38,422 nt of DNA from Achromobacter insuavis (GTDB taxonomy: Bacteria > Pseudomonadota > Gammaproteobacteria > Burkholderiales > Burkholderiaceae_B): the NCBI RefSeq assembly GCF_902859645.1, contig NZ_CADIJR010000059.1:1-38422 (forward strand). The letters are read 5' to 3'. The stretch's first letter is position 1. Each line of letters opens with the position of its first letter. Positions 31,392-38,422 of the stretch are shown piece by piece. The notes under the pieces were generated by a model. The model saw nothing but the letters and a program-made list of their open reading frames with translations. It had not been told where the DNA came from and made no database searches. The position numbers and the translations under genes are program-made.

Positions 31392-32840
31392 TCAATATTC
31401 CGCCCACAGGTGCTGGGCCGCGTAGGCGCGCCAGGGGCGCCAGGTTTCGGCGCGGGCGAGGAGTTGGGCGGGGGTGTATTCGCGGGCTTCGAGTTTTTCC
31501 AGGGCGCGGATCAGGCCGATGTCGGAGGCGGGGAAGGCGTCGGGTTCGCGCAGTTGGCGCAGGGCGATGTATTGGGCGGTCCATTCGCCGACGCCGCGGA
31601 TCTCGCGCAGGCGGGCGACGGCGGTGTCGAGGCTGTCGGCGGCTTCGAACAGGCGCGGGTTGGCCAGGGCGGCGGCGGCGACGGCGGAGAGGGTGGCGGC
31701 GCGGCTGCGGGGCATGCCGAGGGGGGCGAGGTCGGCGGGGGCGATGGCTTCGGGGCGCGGGAACAGGTGGGTCAGGTCGCCGTCGGGCTGGTCGAGCGGC
31801 TGGCCATGGGCGGCGACGAGCTTGCCGGCGAGCTTGATGGCGGCGCCGACGGTGATCTGCTGGCCGAGGACGGCGCGCAGCGCCAGTTCGAAGCCGTCCC
31901 AGGCGCCGGGAACGCGCAGGCCGGGTCGGGCGGCGGTGAGGGCGGCCATGACCGGGTCGTGGGCCAGTTGGGCGGCGAGCGCGGCGGGGTCGCTGGCCAG
32001 GTCGAAGACGCGGCGCAGGCGGGCGATGATGGCGGGCAGGGCGTGCAGCCGGGGGAAGCGCACGGTGGCCTGCAGCGCGTTGCCGGCGCCGGGCTCGACG
32101 CGGACGGTGCCCTGGGCGCCGTCCAGGCCGATGGTGCGGGTGTAGCTGTCATCGCTCACCCGTTCGATGCCGGGGATGGCGCGGGCGCGCAGGAAGGCCA
32201 GCATGGCGGGCCAGTCGTAGGGCGGACGGTAGCGCAGCAGCAACTTGATTTCGCCTTGCGGGCCGGCCGACACGTCGGGCTTGCCGGAGCGCCGCAGTTG
32301 GCCCGGCGGACGGCCGAACAGGGCCTGGAAGATCTCGTTGAAGCGGCGGATGCTGCCAAAGCCCGCGGCGAAGGCGATTTCGGCCATGGGCAGGCGGGTT
32401 TCGTGGATCAGCTGCTTGGCCAGCAGCACGCGGCGGGTCTGGGCCACGGCCACGGGCGAGGCGCCCAGGTGCTGGCGGAACTGGCGCCGCAACTGGCGTT
32501 CGCCCACGCCCAGGCGCGCGGCCAGCGCATCGACGCCGTCCTCGTCCAGCGCGCCCAGTTCGACCAGGGCCAGGGCGCGCGCGACGCTGTCGGGCAGGCC
32601 CCGGGCGGCGCCCGCGGCGGGCGCGGTTTCCGGGCGGCAGCGCAGGCAGGGGTGGAAGCCCGCTTCCTGGGCGGCGGCGGCCGTGGGGTAGAAGACGACG
32701 TTGCGCGACAGCGGGGTGCGCGCCGGGCAGACCGGGCGGCAGTAGATCCGCGTGGTCTTGACGGCGGTGAAGAAGCGGCCGTCGTAACGGGCGTCGCGCA
32801 CGCGGATGGCGCTGTAGCAGGCATCATGGTCGAGGTTCAT
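31392..32840 (-). CDS. Ada-type regulator fused to AlkA 3-methyladenine DNA glycosylase
   Basis: A 482-residue fusion for alkylation repair. Residues 1-75 are the Ada zinc domain with Cys34, Cys38, Cys65 and Cys68 (RIYCRPVCPA, FHPCLRCRP); Cys34 should accept methyl from phosphotriesters. Residues 80-185 are an AraC-type helix-turn-helix (ARLGVGERQLRRQFRQHLGASP, AFAAGFGSIRRFNEIF). The rest is an AlkA N-domain plus HhH-GPD glycosylase (IRGVGEWTAQYIALR) with catalytic Asp440 in FPASDIGL. This Ada N-terminal/AlkA organisation is known in many actinobacteria and proteobacteria. It is divergent from the ogt-type gene; methylated protein probably activates both. Confidence 0.92.
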   Translation of the reverse strand: MNLDHDACYSAIRVRDARYDGRFFTAVKTTRIYCRPVCPARTPLSRNVVFYPTAAAAQEAGFHPCLRCRPETAPAAGAARGLPDSVARALALVELGALDEDGVDALAARLGVGERQLRRQFRQHLGASPVAVAQTRRVLLAKQLIHETRLPMAEIAFAAGFGSIRRFNEIFQALFGRPPGQLRRSGKPDVSAGPQGEIKLLLRYRPPYDWPAMLAFLRARAIPGIERVSDDSYTRTIGLDGAQGTVRVEPGAGNALQATVRFPRLHALPAIIARLRRVFDLASDPAALAAQLAHDPVMAALTAARPGLRVPGAWDGFELALRAVLGQQITVGAAIKLAGKLVAAHGQPLDQPDGDLTHLFPRPEAIAPADLAPLGMPRSRAATLSAVAAAALANPRLFEAADSLDTAVARLREIRGVGEWTAQYIALRQLREPDAFPASDIGLIRALEKLEAREYTPAQLLARAETWRPWRAYAAQHLWAEY

Positions 32841-32985
32841 GGGGTCATGCTAGCGCCGGACGCGGGCGACCGGCTAGCGGTTTTCGGACACTGTTGTCAC
32901 GCTCACTGCCATGTCCGGAATCCGCCAGCGCGATGCCGGCGGCCGGCCTATATTGGGTGCATCCCCACCGCATCCGGAGCCCGTC

Positions 32986-33537
32986 ATGCCGATTCAAACC
33001 TTCACCCTGGAACGCGTTGCCACGCCCATCGGGCAGATGCTCGTGCTGACCGATGCGCGGGAATGCCTGCGCGCGGTCGATTGGCAGGATTACGAGCCCC
33101 GCATGCATGCCTTGCTGCGGCGCCAGTACGGCCAGGGCGCGGTGCGGATCGAGGACGCCGCGCGGGTCTCGGCCGCGAGCCGCCGGTTGCAGGCGTATTT
33201 CGAGGGCGAGGTCGATGCGATCGACCGGCTGGAGGTGGCGCTGGGCGGCACCGATTTCCAGCGCCAGGTGTGGCGCGCGCTGCGTGACATCGAGCCGGGA
33301 GAGACGGTCAGCTATGGCGTGCTGGCCGGGCGCATCGGCCGGGCCTCGGCGGTGCGCGCGGTGGGCATGGCCAATGGGGCCAATCCGGTGGGGATCGTGG
33401 TGCCGTGCCACCGGGTGATCGGCGCCGACGCGTCGCTGACCGGCTACGGCGGCGGCCTGCATCGCAAGCGCTGGCTGCTGGATCACGAAGGCCGCTGGCG
33501 CGCGGCCGCTGGCGCGCCGGTGGCGCGCGCGGCGTGA
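32986..33537 (+). CDS. ogt: methylated-DNA-[protein]-cysteine S-methyltransferase
   Basis: A 183-residue suicide repair enzyme. The acceptor Cys141 is in the invariant VVPCHRVIGADASLTGYGGGLHRK; the DNA-binding helix is VSYGVLAGRIGRASAVRAVGMANGANP. The N-terminal ribonuclease-like domain (RVATPIGQMLVLTD) is complete. GGAG lies seven bases before ATG 32986; an upstream in-frame ATG (32911) would add 25 residues that do not fit the family. It removes methyl groups from O6-methylguanine and complements the divergent Ada/AlkA fusion, which lacks this domain. Confidence 0.93.
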   Translation: MPIQTFTLERVATPIGQMLVLTDARECLRAVDWQDYEPRMHALLRRQYGQGAVRIEDAARVSAASRRLQAYFEGEVDAIDRLEVALGGTDFQRQVWRALRDIEPGETVSYGVLAGRIGRASAVRAVGMANGANPVGIVVPCHRVIGADASLTGYGGGLHRKRWLLDHEGRWRAAAGAPVARAA

Positions 33538-33544
33538 GAAACGG

Positions 33545-34150
33545 TCAGGCGCGGATCCAGCCGCGCGCGATGGGCAGCGCCAGCAGCTTGCGGTAGAGCC
33601 CCTGCAGCAGCAGGGTCAGCGGCGCGCCGACGCGGCGCCAGACCGGCATGACCAGCCCGGCCGCCACCGGCGCCAGCAGCAGGCCGCCGGCGATGTCCAG
33701 CGGGAAGTGCACGCCCAGGTAGACCCGCGACAGGCCGACCACGGCCGCCAGCAGCAGCGTGACATAGCCCCAGCCGGCCCAGCGCCGGTCGAAGATCAGC
33801 GTGAACGCCAGCGTGGCGAGGATGATGGTGTGGTTGCTGGGGAACGACGACGTGGCCTTGTGGGCGAAGAAGGCGTGGCCCAGGCCGAGGGTGAACGGCC
33901 GCGGGTGCGGCCACAGCGCGCCGCACAGGTAGCTGATGAACAGCGCCGCGCCGATGCCGGCCAGCGCCTTGAGCACCAGTTCGCGTTGCGCCTGCCCGCC
34001 CCACAGCCAGAGCGCGGCCAGAACGATCGGCAGCAATTGGATCAGCCGGTTGGCGACGATCAGGCCGGCCTGGATGCGCCAGGCGGGGCTGGCGGGATCG
34101 GCGTTGATCAGAAGAAACAGGGACTGATTAAGGGGTTCCAGGAATTCCAT
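33545..34150 (-). CDS. PAP2-family membrane phosphatase (BcrC/YbjG-like)
   Basis: A 201-residue inner-membrane protein. The acid-phosphatase motifs are HPRPF (with upstream residues of motif 1), PSNH in SSFPSNHTIIL (motif 2) and SRVYLGVHFPLDIAGG (motif 3, with the catalytic His-Asp pair). This fits undecaprenyl-pyrophosphate or lipid phosphatases that recycle the cell-wall carrier. About five helices are visible. It converges with ogt (7 nt between stops). Confidence 0.85.
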   Translation of the reverse strand: MEFLEPLNQSLFLLINADPASPAWRIQAGLIVANRLIQLLPIVLAALWLWGGQAQRELVLKALAGIGAALFISYLCGALWPHPRPFTLGLGHAFFAHKATSSFPSNHTIILATLAFTLIFDRRWAGWGYVTLLLAAVVGLSRVYLGVHFPLDIAGGLLLAPVAAGLVMPVWRRVGAPLTLLLQGLYRKLLALPIARGWIRA

Positions 34151-34258
34151 GACTCGTCATCTGACTGAAATTATTCGTCAGGCGCGATGGTAGACAGGTT
34201 TGCCGTCAAATCCCTTGCAAAATGCGGCGGAATCCATGGATTTACTTCTGGATGCGAT

Positions 34259-34684
34259 TTAGCCGGTCTGGCCGGCCAGCCATTCGGCGGCGCGCGCCGG
34301 TTTGCACAGGTAGAGCGCGCATTCGGCGGCATCCAGTCTGGAGCGCGCCAGCGCCAGCAGGGGCCGGGCCACTTCCGGCGGCAGGGTCTCGGTGAACCGG
34401 TCGATGAACCCGGCCCCGGCCGGCGAGGGCGCGGGCGAGGCGTCCGCCTCGCGCAACAGGCCCAGCGCGATGCCATACAGCCAGGACGAAAACGGGCCGG
34501 GACCGCGCTCGCGCCAAGGCGCGGCGGCGGCGTCGAAGCCGGCGGCGCCGTCCGCCAGACGGCGCCGCAGCAGTTGCGCCAGCGGCTCCGCGTGGCGGCG
34601 CAGCAGGTCATGCAAGCTCGGCGCGGCGAGAGCCTCTCGCGAGACGTCTGGTGGGCGGCGGCGGTACAGCGAAGGCGTGGGCAT
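34259..34684 (-). CDS. small protein resembling a degenerate ECF sigma factor
   Basis: A 141-residue protein without a sure family. LHDLLRRHAEPLAQLLRRRLADGAAGFDAA followed by GPFSSWLYGIALGLLREAD resembles ECF sigma region 2, where F-x-x-W-L-Y-x-I-A-x-N-x-L-R is typical. LPPEVARPLLALARSRLDAAECALYLCKPARAAEWLAG resembles region 4.2 with a weakened helix-turn-helix. If related, it is short and has lost the usual D-A-x-D-L-x-Q-x-x-F segment, so it may not start transcription. ATG 34684 has no Shine-Dalgarno, and an intrinsic terminator ends 12 nt upstream. It follows the histidine kinase gene on the same strand. It could instead be an unrelated helical protein. Confidence 0.45.
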   Translation of the reverse strand: MPTPSLYRRRPPDVSREALAAPSLHDLLRRHAEPLAQLLRRRLADGAAGFDAAAAPWRERGPGPFSSWLYGIALGLLREADASPAPSPAGAGFIDRFTETLPPEVARPLLALARSRLDAAECALYLCKPARAAEWLAGQTG

Positions 34685-34696
34685 GGGCGGTCTGCG

Positions 34697-34732
34697 AAAA
34701 AAGCACGCCGGCGCGCCGCGAGGCGCGCCGGC
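34697..34732 (-). terminator. intrinsic terminator after the histidine kinase gene
   Basis: GCCGGCGCGCC (34707-34717) pairs perfectly with GGCGCGCCGGC (34722-34732) around a 4-nt loop. On the minus strand the hairpin is followed by GTGC and T6 (34702-34697). It lies 48 nt after the kinase stop and just 12 nt before the sigma-like reading frame, so it both ends the kinase transcript and stands in the leader of the next gene. Confidence 0.78.
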
Positions 34733-34768
34733 CAACGCCGCATTACATCGGCCGCGCCGGTTTTTGGG

Positions 34769-34786
34769 TATCCCTGAAATCAGGTA
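34769..34786 (-). promoter_or_regulatory. NarL-type inverted heptamer box, copy 1
   Basis: On the minus strand TACCTGA-TTTC-AGGGATA, a pair of inverted heptamers, overlaps the stop codon of the histidine kinase gene and lies 85 nt before the sigma-like gene. The same 18-bp layout occurs at 37404-37421 before the response regulator gene. NarL/FixJ-type regulators bind inverted TACYYMT-like heptamers. Confidence 0.55.
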
Positions 34787-36741
34787 ATCGCCGCGCCCGC
34801 CGGCAGCGGCAGGCGCGCGCACAGCCGCGTGCGGCCGGGCGCCGAGGCGATGTCCAGCGCGCCGCCGACGCGGGCGATGCGGGTGGCCATGCTGCGCACG
34901 CCGACGCTCAGGTTGGCGCGGTGCACGGCGTCGACGTCGAAGCCGACGCCGTCGTCCTCGATCTCCAGTTCCAGCTGGCCAGGCGCCGGCTGGCGCAGCG
35001 TCACGCCGACCCGCCGGGCGCGGCTGTGCTTGACCACGTTGGTCAACGCCTCTTCGATCAGGCGCGTCAGCGCCAGGCATTGCAGGGCCGAGGGCGCGCC
35101 GTCCCACGCGGCGGGCACGTCCCAGCGCACCGCCACGTCCAGTTCGTCGAACAGCTGGGTGTAGCGGTGGCGCAGCGGCGCGATCCATTCGCGCGGCGTG
35201 GCGGGCGGCGTCATGTCGGCGCTGGCGCCGTTGTCGATGGTCTGCCGCAGGTCGTTGCGCAGCAAATTGAGCATGGACAGGACCTGCCGGTTCCGCAGCG
35301 GCTCGCCGGCCTGCTCGACCGCCGCCGTCATGCGCACCAGCGAGCCGCCCAGGCCGTCGTGCAGGTCGCGCGCGATCTCCAGCCGGTCCTGCAGCCGGCT
35401 GTTGGCCAGCGCCAGCTCGTGCTCGCGCGCCAGGGTGGTGGCCAGTTCGGCGCGGGCGCGTTCGACCGAGATTTCCAGTTCCTGGTTGAAGCGTTCGATG
35501 CGCCGGACGCTGCGCGCATGGCGCAGGCCCAGCACGGCCGACATGCCGATCAGCACGGCGACGCTGGTGTAGGGAATGTAGGTGCGGCCGCCGTCGATGA
35601 GCTTGAGGATCAGCAGCAGGTCATGCAGGGCGGCGGCCAGGAAGATCACCAGGCAGGCGGCCAGCAGCATCTGCTCGCGGTCGCGGCTGCGCACGGCGTG
35701 CACGGTGCATTGCAGGCAGTTCAGGTAGAACAGCGCCGAGACCGTCAGCACGATGATGCGCTGCATGGTCGACACGGCCGCATCGGGCACGCCGAGAGCG
35801 GCGGCCAGCATCACGGCGACGGCGATCCACAGCGCCTTTTCCAGGCGCGGCCAGGACTGGCCGCCGAAGCGCCAGGTAAACAGGCAGAAGCAGGCGATGT
35901 GCAGCGTCAGCGCGACGGTATTGGCGCGCGCCGCCATCAGGGTGGTGCCGAACGGCCAGGGGCTGACGGCCAGCACGTTGGCGCAGAACAGCACCCAGAA
36001 GAACGCGGTCAGCGCGTACCAGCCGTGGCTCGATTGCCGCGGCTTCATCGCCCACAGCAGGAAGAACAGCGCGCCCAGCGTGGCCGAGATCACCAGGTTG
36101 ACCAGGAACAGGTCGCGGTTGCGCCACCAGCGCAGGTCGTGTTCGCGCGCCAGCGCTTCGGGTTCGCCCAGGTAGACCGGACCCAGGCCGGGCGTCTGGC
36201 CGGCCACGCCGGTCACGCGTATCCAGAGGGTGTTGGCGCCGTCGCGCACCGCGGATTCGGGCAGGCGCCAGTAGCGCGGCATGTTCCAGCTGCGCGACAG
36301 CGGCTCTGCCAGGCTGGCGTCGCGCCACAGCAGATCGTCGTTCAGGTGGATCTCGCCGGCCATGACGATGGACTCGACCGCCAGCGCGGCCTGGCCCGCC
36401 GGCGCGCCGTCGCAGCCATGGCGCCAGTCGATGCGGTACCAGACCACGCCGGTATGGCCAGGCCAGCGGGCGTCCCAGTTGTCGGGCAGCGCGACCGCCT
36501 GCCACGCCGGGCCGTCCGCGGGCCGTTCACCGCCGGGGCCGGCGAGCGCGGCGCGCACGCCGGTCACTTGCGCCACGCAGGCTGGGGAGGCGTCCTGCGC
36601 CAGGGCCGGCGCGGCCAGCAGCGCCAGCCAGGCCAGTAGCGCCAGCCACGTCAGTCGAGCAAGCCGCGCGAGCGCGCCGTGTGGATCGCGCGGGTGCGCG
36701 AGGAGACGGCGAGCTTGCGGTAGATGTGCTTGATGTGGCAT
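34780..36741 (-). CDS. 7TMR-DISM sensor histidine kinase (NarX/HisKA_3 type)
   Basis: A 653-residue kinase. A hydrophobic export segment ends at APALA-Q (residue 48). A periplasmic jelly-roll-like sensor domain follows (WYRIDW, AGEIHLNDDLLWRD, LWIRVTG; about 50-215), then seven hydrophobic helices of the 7TMR-DISM type (about 220-425) and a coiled coil. The HisKA_3 box has His461 in IARDLHDGLGGSL; the ATPase has Asn568 (ALTNVVKHSRAR) and DDGVGFD. The jelly roll suggests a carbohydrate-like ligand. ATG 36741 lies 91 nt inside the response regulator gene; a CTG at 36654, overlapping that stop as CTGA, is an alternative start at the membrane segment. Confidence 0.88.
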   Translation of the reverse strand: MPHQAHLPQARRLLAHPRDPHGALARLARLTWLALLAWLALLAAPALAQDASPACVAQVTGVRAALAGPGGERPADGPAWQAVALPDNWDARWPGHTGVVWYRIDWRHGCDGAPAGQAALAVESIVMAGEIHLNDDLLWRDASLAEPLSRSWNMPRYWRLPESAVRDGANTLWIRVTGVAGQTPGLGPVYLGEPEALAREHDLRWWRNRDLFLVNLVISATLGALFFLLWAMKPRQSSHGWYALTAFFWVLFCANVLAVSPWPFGTTLMAARANTVALTLHIACFCLFTWRFGGQSWPRLEKALWIAVAVMLAAALGVPDAAVSTMQRIIVLTVSALFYLNCLQCTVHAVRSRDREQMLLAACLVIFLAAALHDLLLILKLIDGGRTYIPYTSVAVLIGMSAVLGLRHARSVRRIERFNQELEISVERARAELATTLAREHELALANSRLQDRLEIARDLHDGLGGSLVRMTAAVEQAGEPLRNRQVLSMLNLLRNDLRQTIDNGASADMTPPATPREWIAPLRHRYTQLFDELDVAVRWDVPAAWDGAPSALQCLALTRLIEEALTNVVKHSRARRVGVTLRQPAPGQLELEIEDDGVGFDVDAVHRANLSVGVRSMATRIARVGGALDIASAPGRTRLCARLPLPAGAAIT

Positions 36742-37373
36742 TCGACGGTGTAGCGCGACAGGTACAGTTGCTCGGCGATTTCACGGTTGCCCAGCCCCTC
36801 GGCCACCAGTCGCAGGATCTGCCCTTCGCGCGGGCTGAGCGTTTCGCCCGCCTCGGCGGGCGCGGGCTGGGCCGGCGCGGGGCGCATTTCGGCGATGATG
36901 CGGCGGGCCACGAACGGATCGATCGGCGCGCCGCCGCGCAGCACGCTGCGCAGCGACAGCAGCACTTCCAGGTCGTCGCGTTCCTTGAGCACGTAGCCGG
37001 TGGCGCCGGCGCGCAGCGCGGCGAGGATGGCGTCTTCGGTGCTCCAGGCCGAGATGACCAGGATCGCCAGCGCCGGGTCGGCGGCGCGCAGCTCGGCGAT
37101 CAGGTCGATGCCGCTGCCGTCGGGCAGGCCCAGGTCGATCAGCGCCAGCGCGACCGATTCGTCGGCCGCGCGGCGCCGCGCCTCGGCCAGCGAGGCCGCG
37201 AACAGCAGCGCGTCGGCCGGGTAGCCCAGCTGCCCCAGCAGCCGTTCCAGCCGGCGGCAGACCAGCGGTTCGTCTTCCACCACCAGGACCGGGGCGGGCA
37301 GGGCAAGCGCGGAGACGGGCGGCAGGTCGGTCATGGCGGCGGACAGGGGAGCCACGGGCGAATTTGCCCGCAT
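36651..37373 (-). CDS. NarL/FixJ-family response regulator
   Basis: A 240-residue regulator (227 if started at ATG 37334). The receiver has acidic pocket EDE (33-35), phospho-acceptor Asp80 (LALIDLGLPDGSG), Ser at the switch position (VISAWST) and Lys in GYVLKERDD. The LuxR-type helix-turn-helix is LSPREGQILRLVAEGLGNREIAEQLYLSRYTVECHIKHIYRKLAVSSRTRAI. It is transcribed before, and overlaps, its kinase gene. The 18-bp inverted heptamer box at 37404-37421 lies 30 nt before ATG 37373 and suggests autoregulation. Neither start has a good Shine-Dalgarno. Confidence 0.9.
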   Translation of the reverse strand: MRANSPVAPLSAAMTDLPPVSALALPAPVLVVEDEPLVCRRLERLLGQLGYPADALLFAASLAEARRRAADESVALALIDLGLPDGSGIDLIAELRAADPALAILVISAWSTEDAILAALRAGATGYVLKERDDLEVLLSLRSVLRGGAPIDPFVARRIIAEMRPAPAQPAPAEAGETLSPREGQILRLVAEGLGNREIAEQLYLSRYTVECHIKHIYRKLAVSSRTRAIHTARSRGLLD

Positions 37374-37403
37374 GGCATTTTGCCGGCCTCTCTCCGGGCT
37401 GGC

Positions 37404-37421
37404 TATCCCTGAAACTGGGTA
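37404..37421 (-). promoter_or_regulatory. NarL-type inverted heptamer box, copy 2
   Basis: On the minus strand TACCCAG-TTTC-AGGGATA, matching copy 1 (34769-34786) at 15 of 18 positions including both outer TA ends. It sits between arsC and the response regulator gene in the same orientation relative to the downstream gene as copy 1. Confidence 0.58.
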
Positions 37422-37444
37422 GGCGGCGTCGCGGGGCGGCGCGC

Positions 37445-37873
37445 TCACTTGGCGATGCGCTTGCCCTGGGCGTCGATCACCGCTTCGCCGTCTTCCTTGG
37501 TGAAGGCGCCCTGCTGCGGCGCGGGCAGGATGTCCAGCACCAGTTCGGACGGGCGGCACAGGCGCGCGCCCAGCGGGGTGCTGACGAAGGGGCGGTTCAG
37601 CAGGATGGGGTGGGCCTCGATGGCGTCCAGCAGGGCGTCGTCGCTCAGCGACGTGTCATCCAGGCCGAGTTCGGCGTAGGGCGTGCCCTTCTCGCGCAAT
37701 GCGTCGCGCACCGTGATGCCGGCGCGCTTGAACAGCGCCTTCAGGTCGGCGCGCGAGGGCGGCGTTTCCAGGTACAGCACCACGGTCGGCTCGATGCCGG
37801 CATTGCGGATCATGGCCAGCGTGTTGCGCGAGGTGCCGCACTTGGGGTTGTGGTAGATGGTGACGTCGGACAT
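37445..37873 (-). CDS. arsC: arsenate reductase, glutaredoxin-dependent (ArsC family)
   Basis: A 142-residue thioredoxin-fold protein. The active-site Cys12 is in YHNPKCGTSRNTL; the Arg-rich site includes LLNRPFV and GARLCRP, which match the arginines that hold arsenate in plasmid R773 ArsC. The length is normal. AAGGA lies seven bases before ATG 37873. No arsB, arsR or acr3 gene is adjacent, so it may be a single housekeeping copy. Confidence 0.92.
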   Translation of the reverse strand: MSDVTIYHNPKCGTSRNTLAMIRNAGIEPTVVLYLETPPSRADLKALFKRAGITVRDALREKGTPYAELGLDDTSLSDDALLDAIEAHPILLNRPFVSTPLGARLCRPSELVLDILPAPQQGAFTKEDGEAVIDAQGKRIAK

Positions 37874-37950
37874 GGCGCTTTCCTTGCGATGGTGCGGGGA
37901 CAAGGCAGGAGCATAGTGCATTCCCGCCCGGTCCTCGCCGCCGCCCGGCC

Positions 37951-38422
37951 TCAGGCGCGCAGCTTGCGGCCCAGCCGGCGCCAGCCGATCACCACGCCGG
38001 TCAGGCTCAGGGCCGCGCCGCCCAGGCTCAGGAACACCAGCAGGATGTCCCACAGCGGCCGCCGCGTCAGCAGGCCGGTCCAGTCCCAGCTGTGCAAGAA
38101 AGCGAACAGCCAGCGGCTGGCGCGGTTGCCGCGGTCCTGCCGGCTCAGCACCTGGCCGGTGCGCGGGTCCAGGTAGACCCAGCTGGCCTGCGGGTCGTCG
38201 AACACCAGGCGCCACACCGGCAGCGGCTTCTCGATATGGCCGAGCATGGCGTGTTCGTCGCGGCCGTAGTAGTAGAAGTCGTAATGGCCCAGCACCTGCA
38301 GGTCCGTCAGGGCGGCGCCGGGCACCAGGCGAGCGGCGGCCGCGCGCAGGGCCACGGGGTCGAGCGTGACGGGCTGTGCGTCGGCGGCCGACAGCAGCCG
38401 CGGCGCGCCCGGGCCGTTGCGG
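37951..38422 (-). CDS. PepSY-associated membrane protein (5' end outside window)
   Basis: The frame is open to the window edge and gives 156 complete codons of the C-terminal part. YLDPRTGQVLSRQDRGNRASRWLFAFLHSWDWTGLL is the PepSY-TM signature (periplasmic PepSY piece, then a helix with conserved His). The last helix is DILLVFLSLGGAALSLTGVVIGWRRLGRK. Family members occur with siderophore or haem uptake genes and may be membrane reductases; the partner here lies outside the window. It is 77 nt upstream of arsC on the same strand. Confidence 0.85.
   Translation of the reverse strand, partial: RNGPGAPRLLSAADAQPVTLDPVALRAAAARLVPGAALTDLQVLGHYDFYYYGRDEHAMLGHIEKPLPVWRLVFDDPQASWVYLDPRTGQVLSRQDRGNRASRWLFAFLHSWDWTGLLTRRPLWDILLVFLSLGGAALSLTGVVIGWRRLGRKLRA

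Noticed and set aside
31203-33287. 694-codon plus-strand frame opposite the Ada/AlkA gene
   Set aside because: Gly/Ala/Gln-rich shadow translation; the minus-strand Ada/AlkA fusion has all catalytic residues.
34171-34743. Alternative minus-strand frame starting upstream of the terminator
   Set aside because: It would begin before the hairpin, but the translation is Arg/Pro/Cys-rich without protein-like pattern; the frame 34259-34684 has amphipathic helices and better codon use.
1-38422. CRISPR arrays, tRNA/rRNA genes, prophage, integrase or toxin-antitoxin genes
   Set aside because: Looked for in sequence and translations; no regularly spaced repeats, no cloverleaf-like segment and no characteristic proteins found.

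Overview
The window is strongly G+C-rich, with third codon positions that are nearly always G or C. The gene families point to a Burkholderiales bacterium of the Alcaligenaceae, close to Achromobacter or Bordetella. The clearest marker is a complete haem-uptake locus in the Bordetella order (hurI-hurR-bhuR-bhuS-bhuT-bhuU-bhuV). A Bug/TctC-type binding protein and several single LysR-type regulators fit the same group. No tRNA, rRNA, CRISPR array, prophage or insertion sequence was seen. The DUF2946 gene at the left edge and the PepSY membrane gene at the right edge are cut by the window.

Left part (1-8.6 kb). A minus-strand set encodes a MASE1-PAS membrane sensor, an unusual three-domain enzyme (alpha/beta hydrolase with a Cys nucleophile, SnoaL-like domain, acyl-CoA-binding domain) and the truncated DUF2946 protein. 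An NlpD-like lipoprotein is divergent from the sensor. A cystine-type ABC importer (binding protein, permease, ATPase) follows on the minus strand, then a P1-family self-cleaving peptidase and a haemolysin-III/TrhA membrane protein on the plus strand.

Middle (8.6-22.2 kb). This is a series of regulator-target pairs, each with a symmetrical or repeated DNA element in the gap: kynR with kynU and an APC permease; LysR with a threonine-synthase-like PLP enzyme; LysR with a DASS-type anion permease; a YafY/WYL regulator with a VOC protein; LysR with a Bug binding protein and an esterase. Then come an exported protein with two H-x-T-h motifs like 2H phosphoesterases and a CopD-like membrane protein.

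Haem region (22.3-30.4 kb). A Fur-box-like element precedes hurI (ECF sigma factor) and hurR (anti-sigma/signal transducer). They should drive bhuR, an outer-membrane receptor with an N-terminal signalling domain. bhuS encodes the cytoplasmic haem handler and bhuTUV the inner-membrane ABC importer. yajQ follows.

Right part (30.9-38.4 kb). A 454-base gene-free stretch carries a perfect 31-bp inverted repeat and an intrinsic terminator. DNA alkylation repair genes (Ada/AlkA fusion and a divergent Ogt-type methyltransferase) come next, then a PAP2 phosphatase, a small protein resembling a degenerate ECF sigma factor, a 7TMR-DISM histidine kinase with a NarL-type response regulator, ArsC and a PepSY protein. 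The best candidates for something undescribed are the Cys-hydrolase/SnoaL/ACBP fusion coupled to the MASE1-PAS sensor, and the two-component system whose presumed 18-bp box occurs both before its own operon and before the terminator-preceded sigma-like gene.
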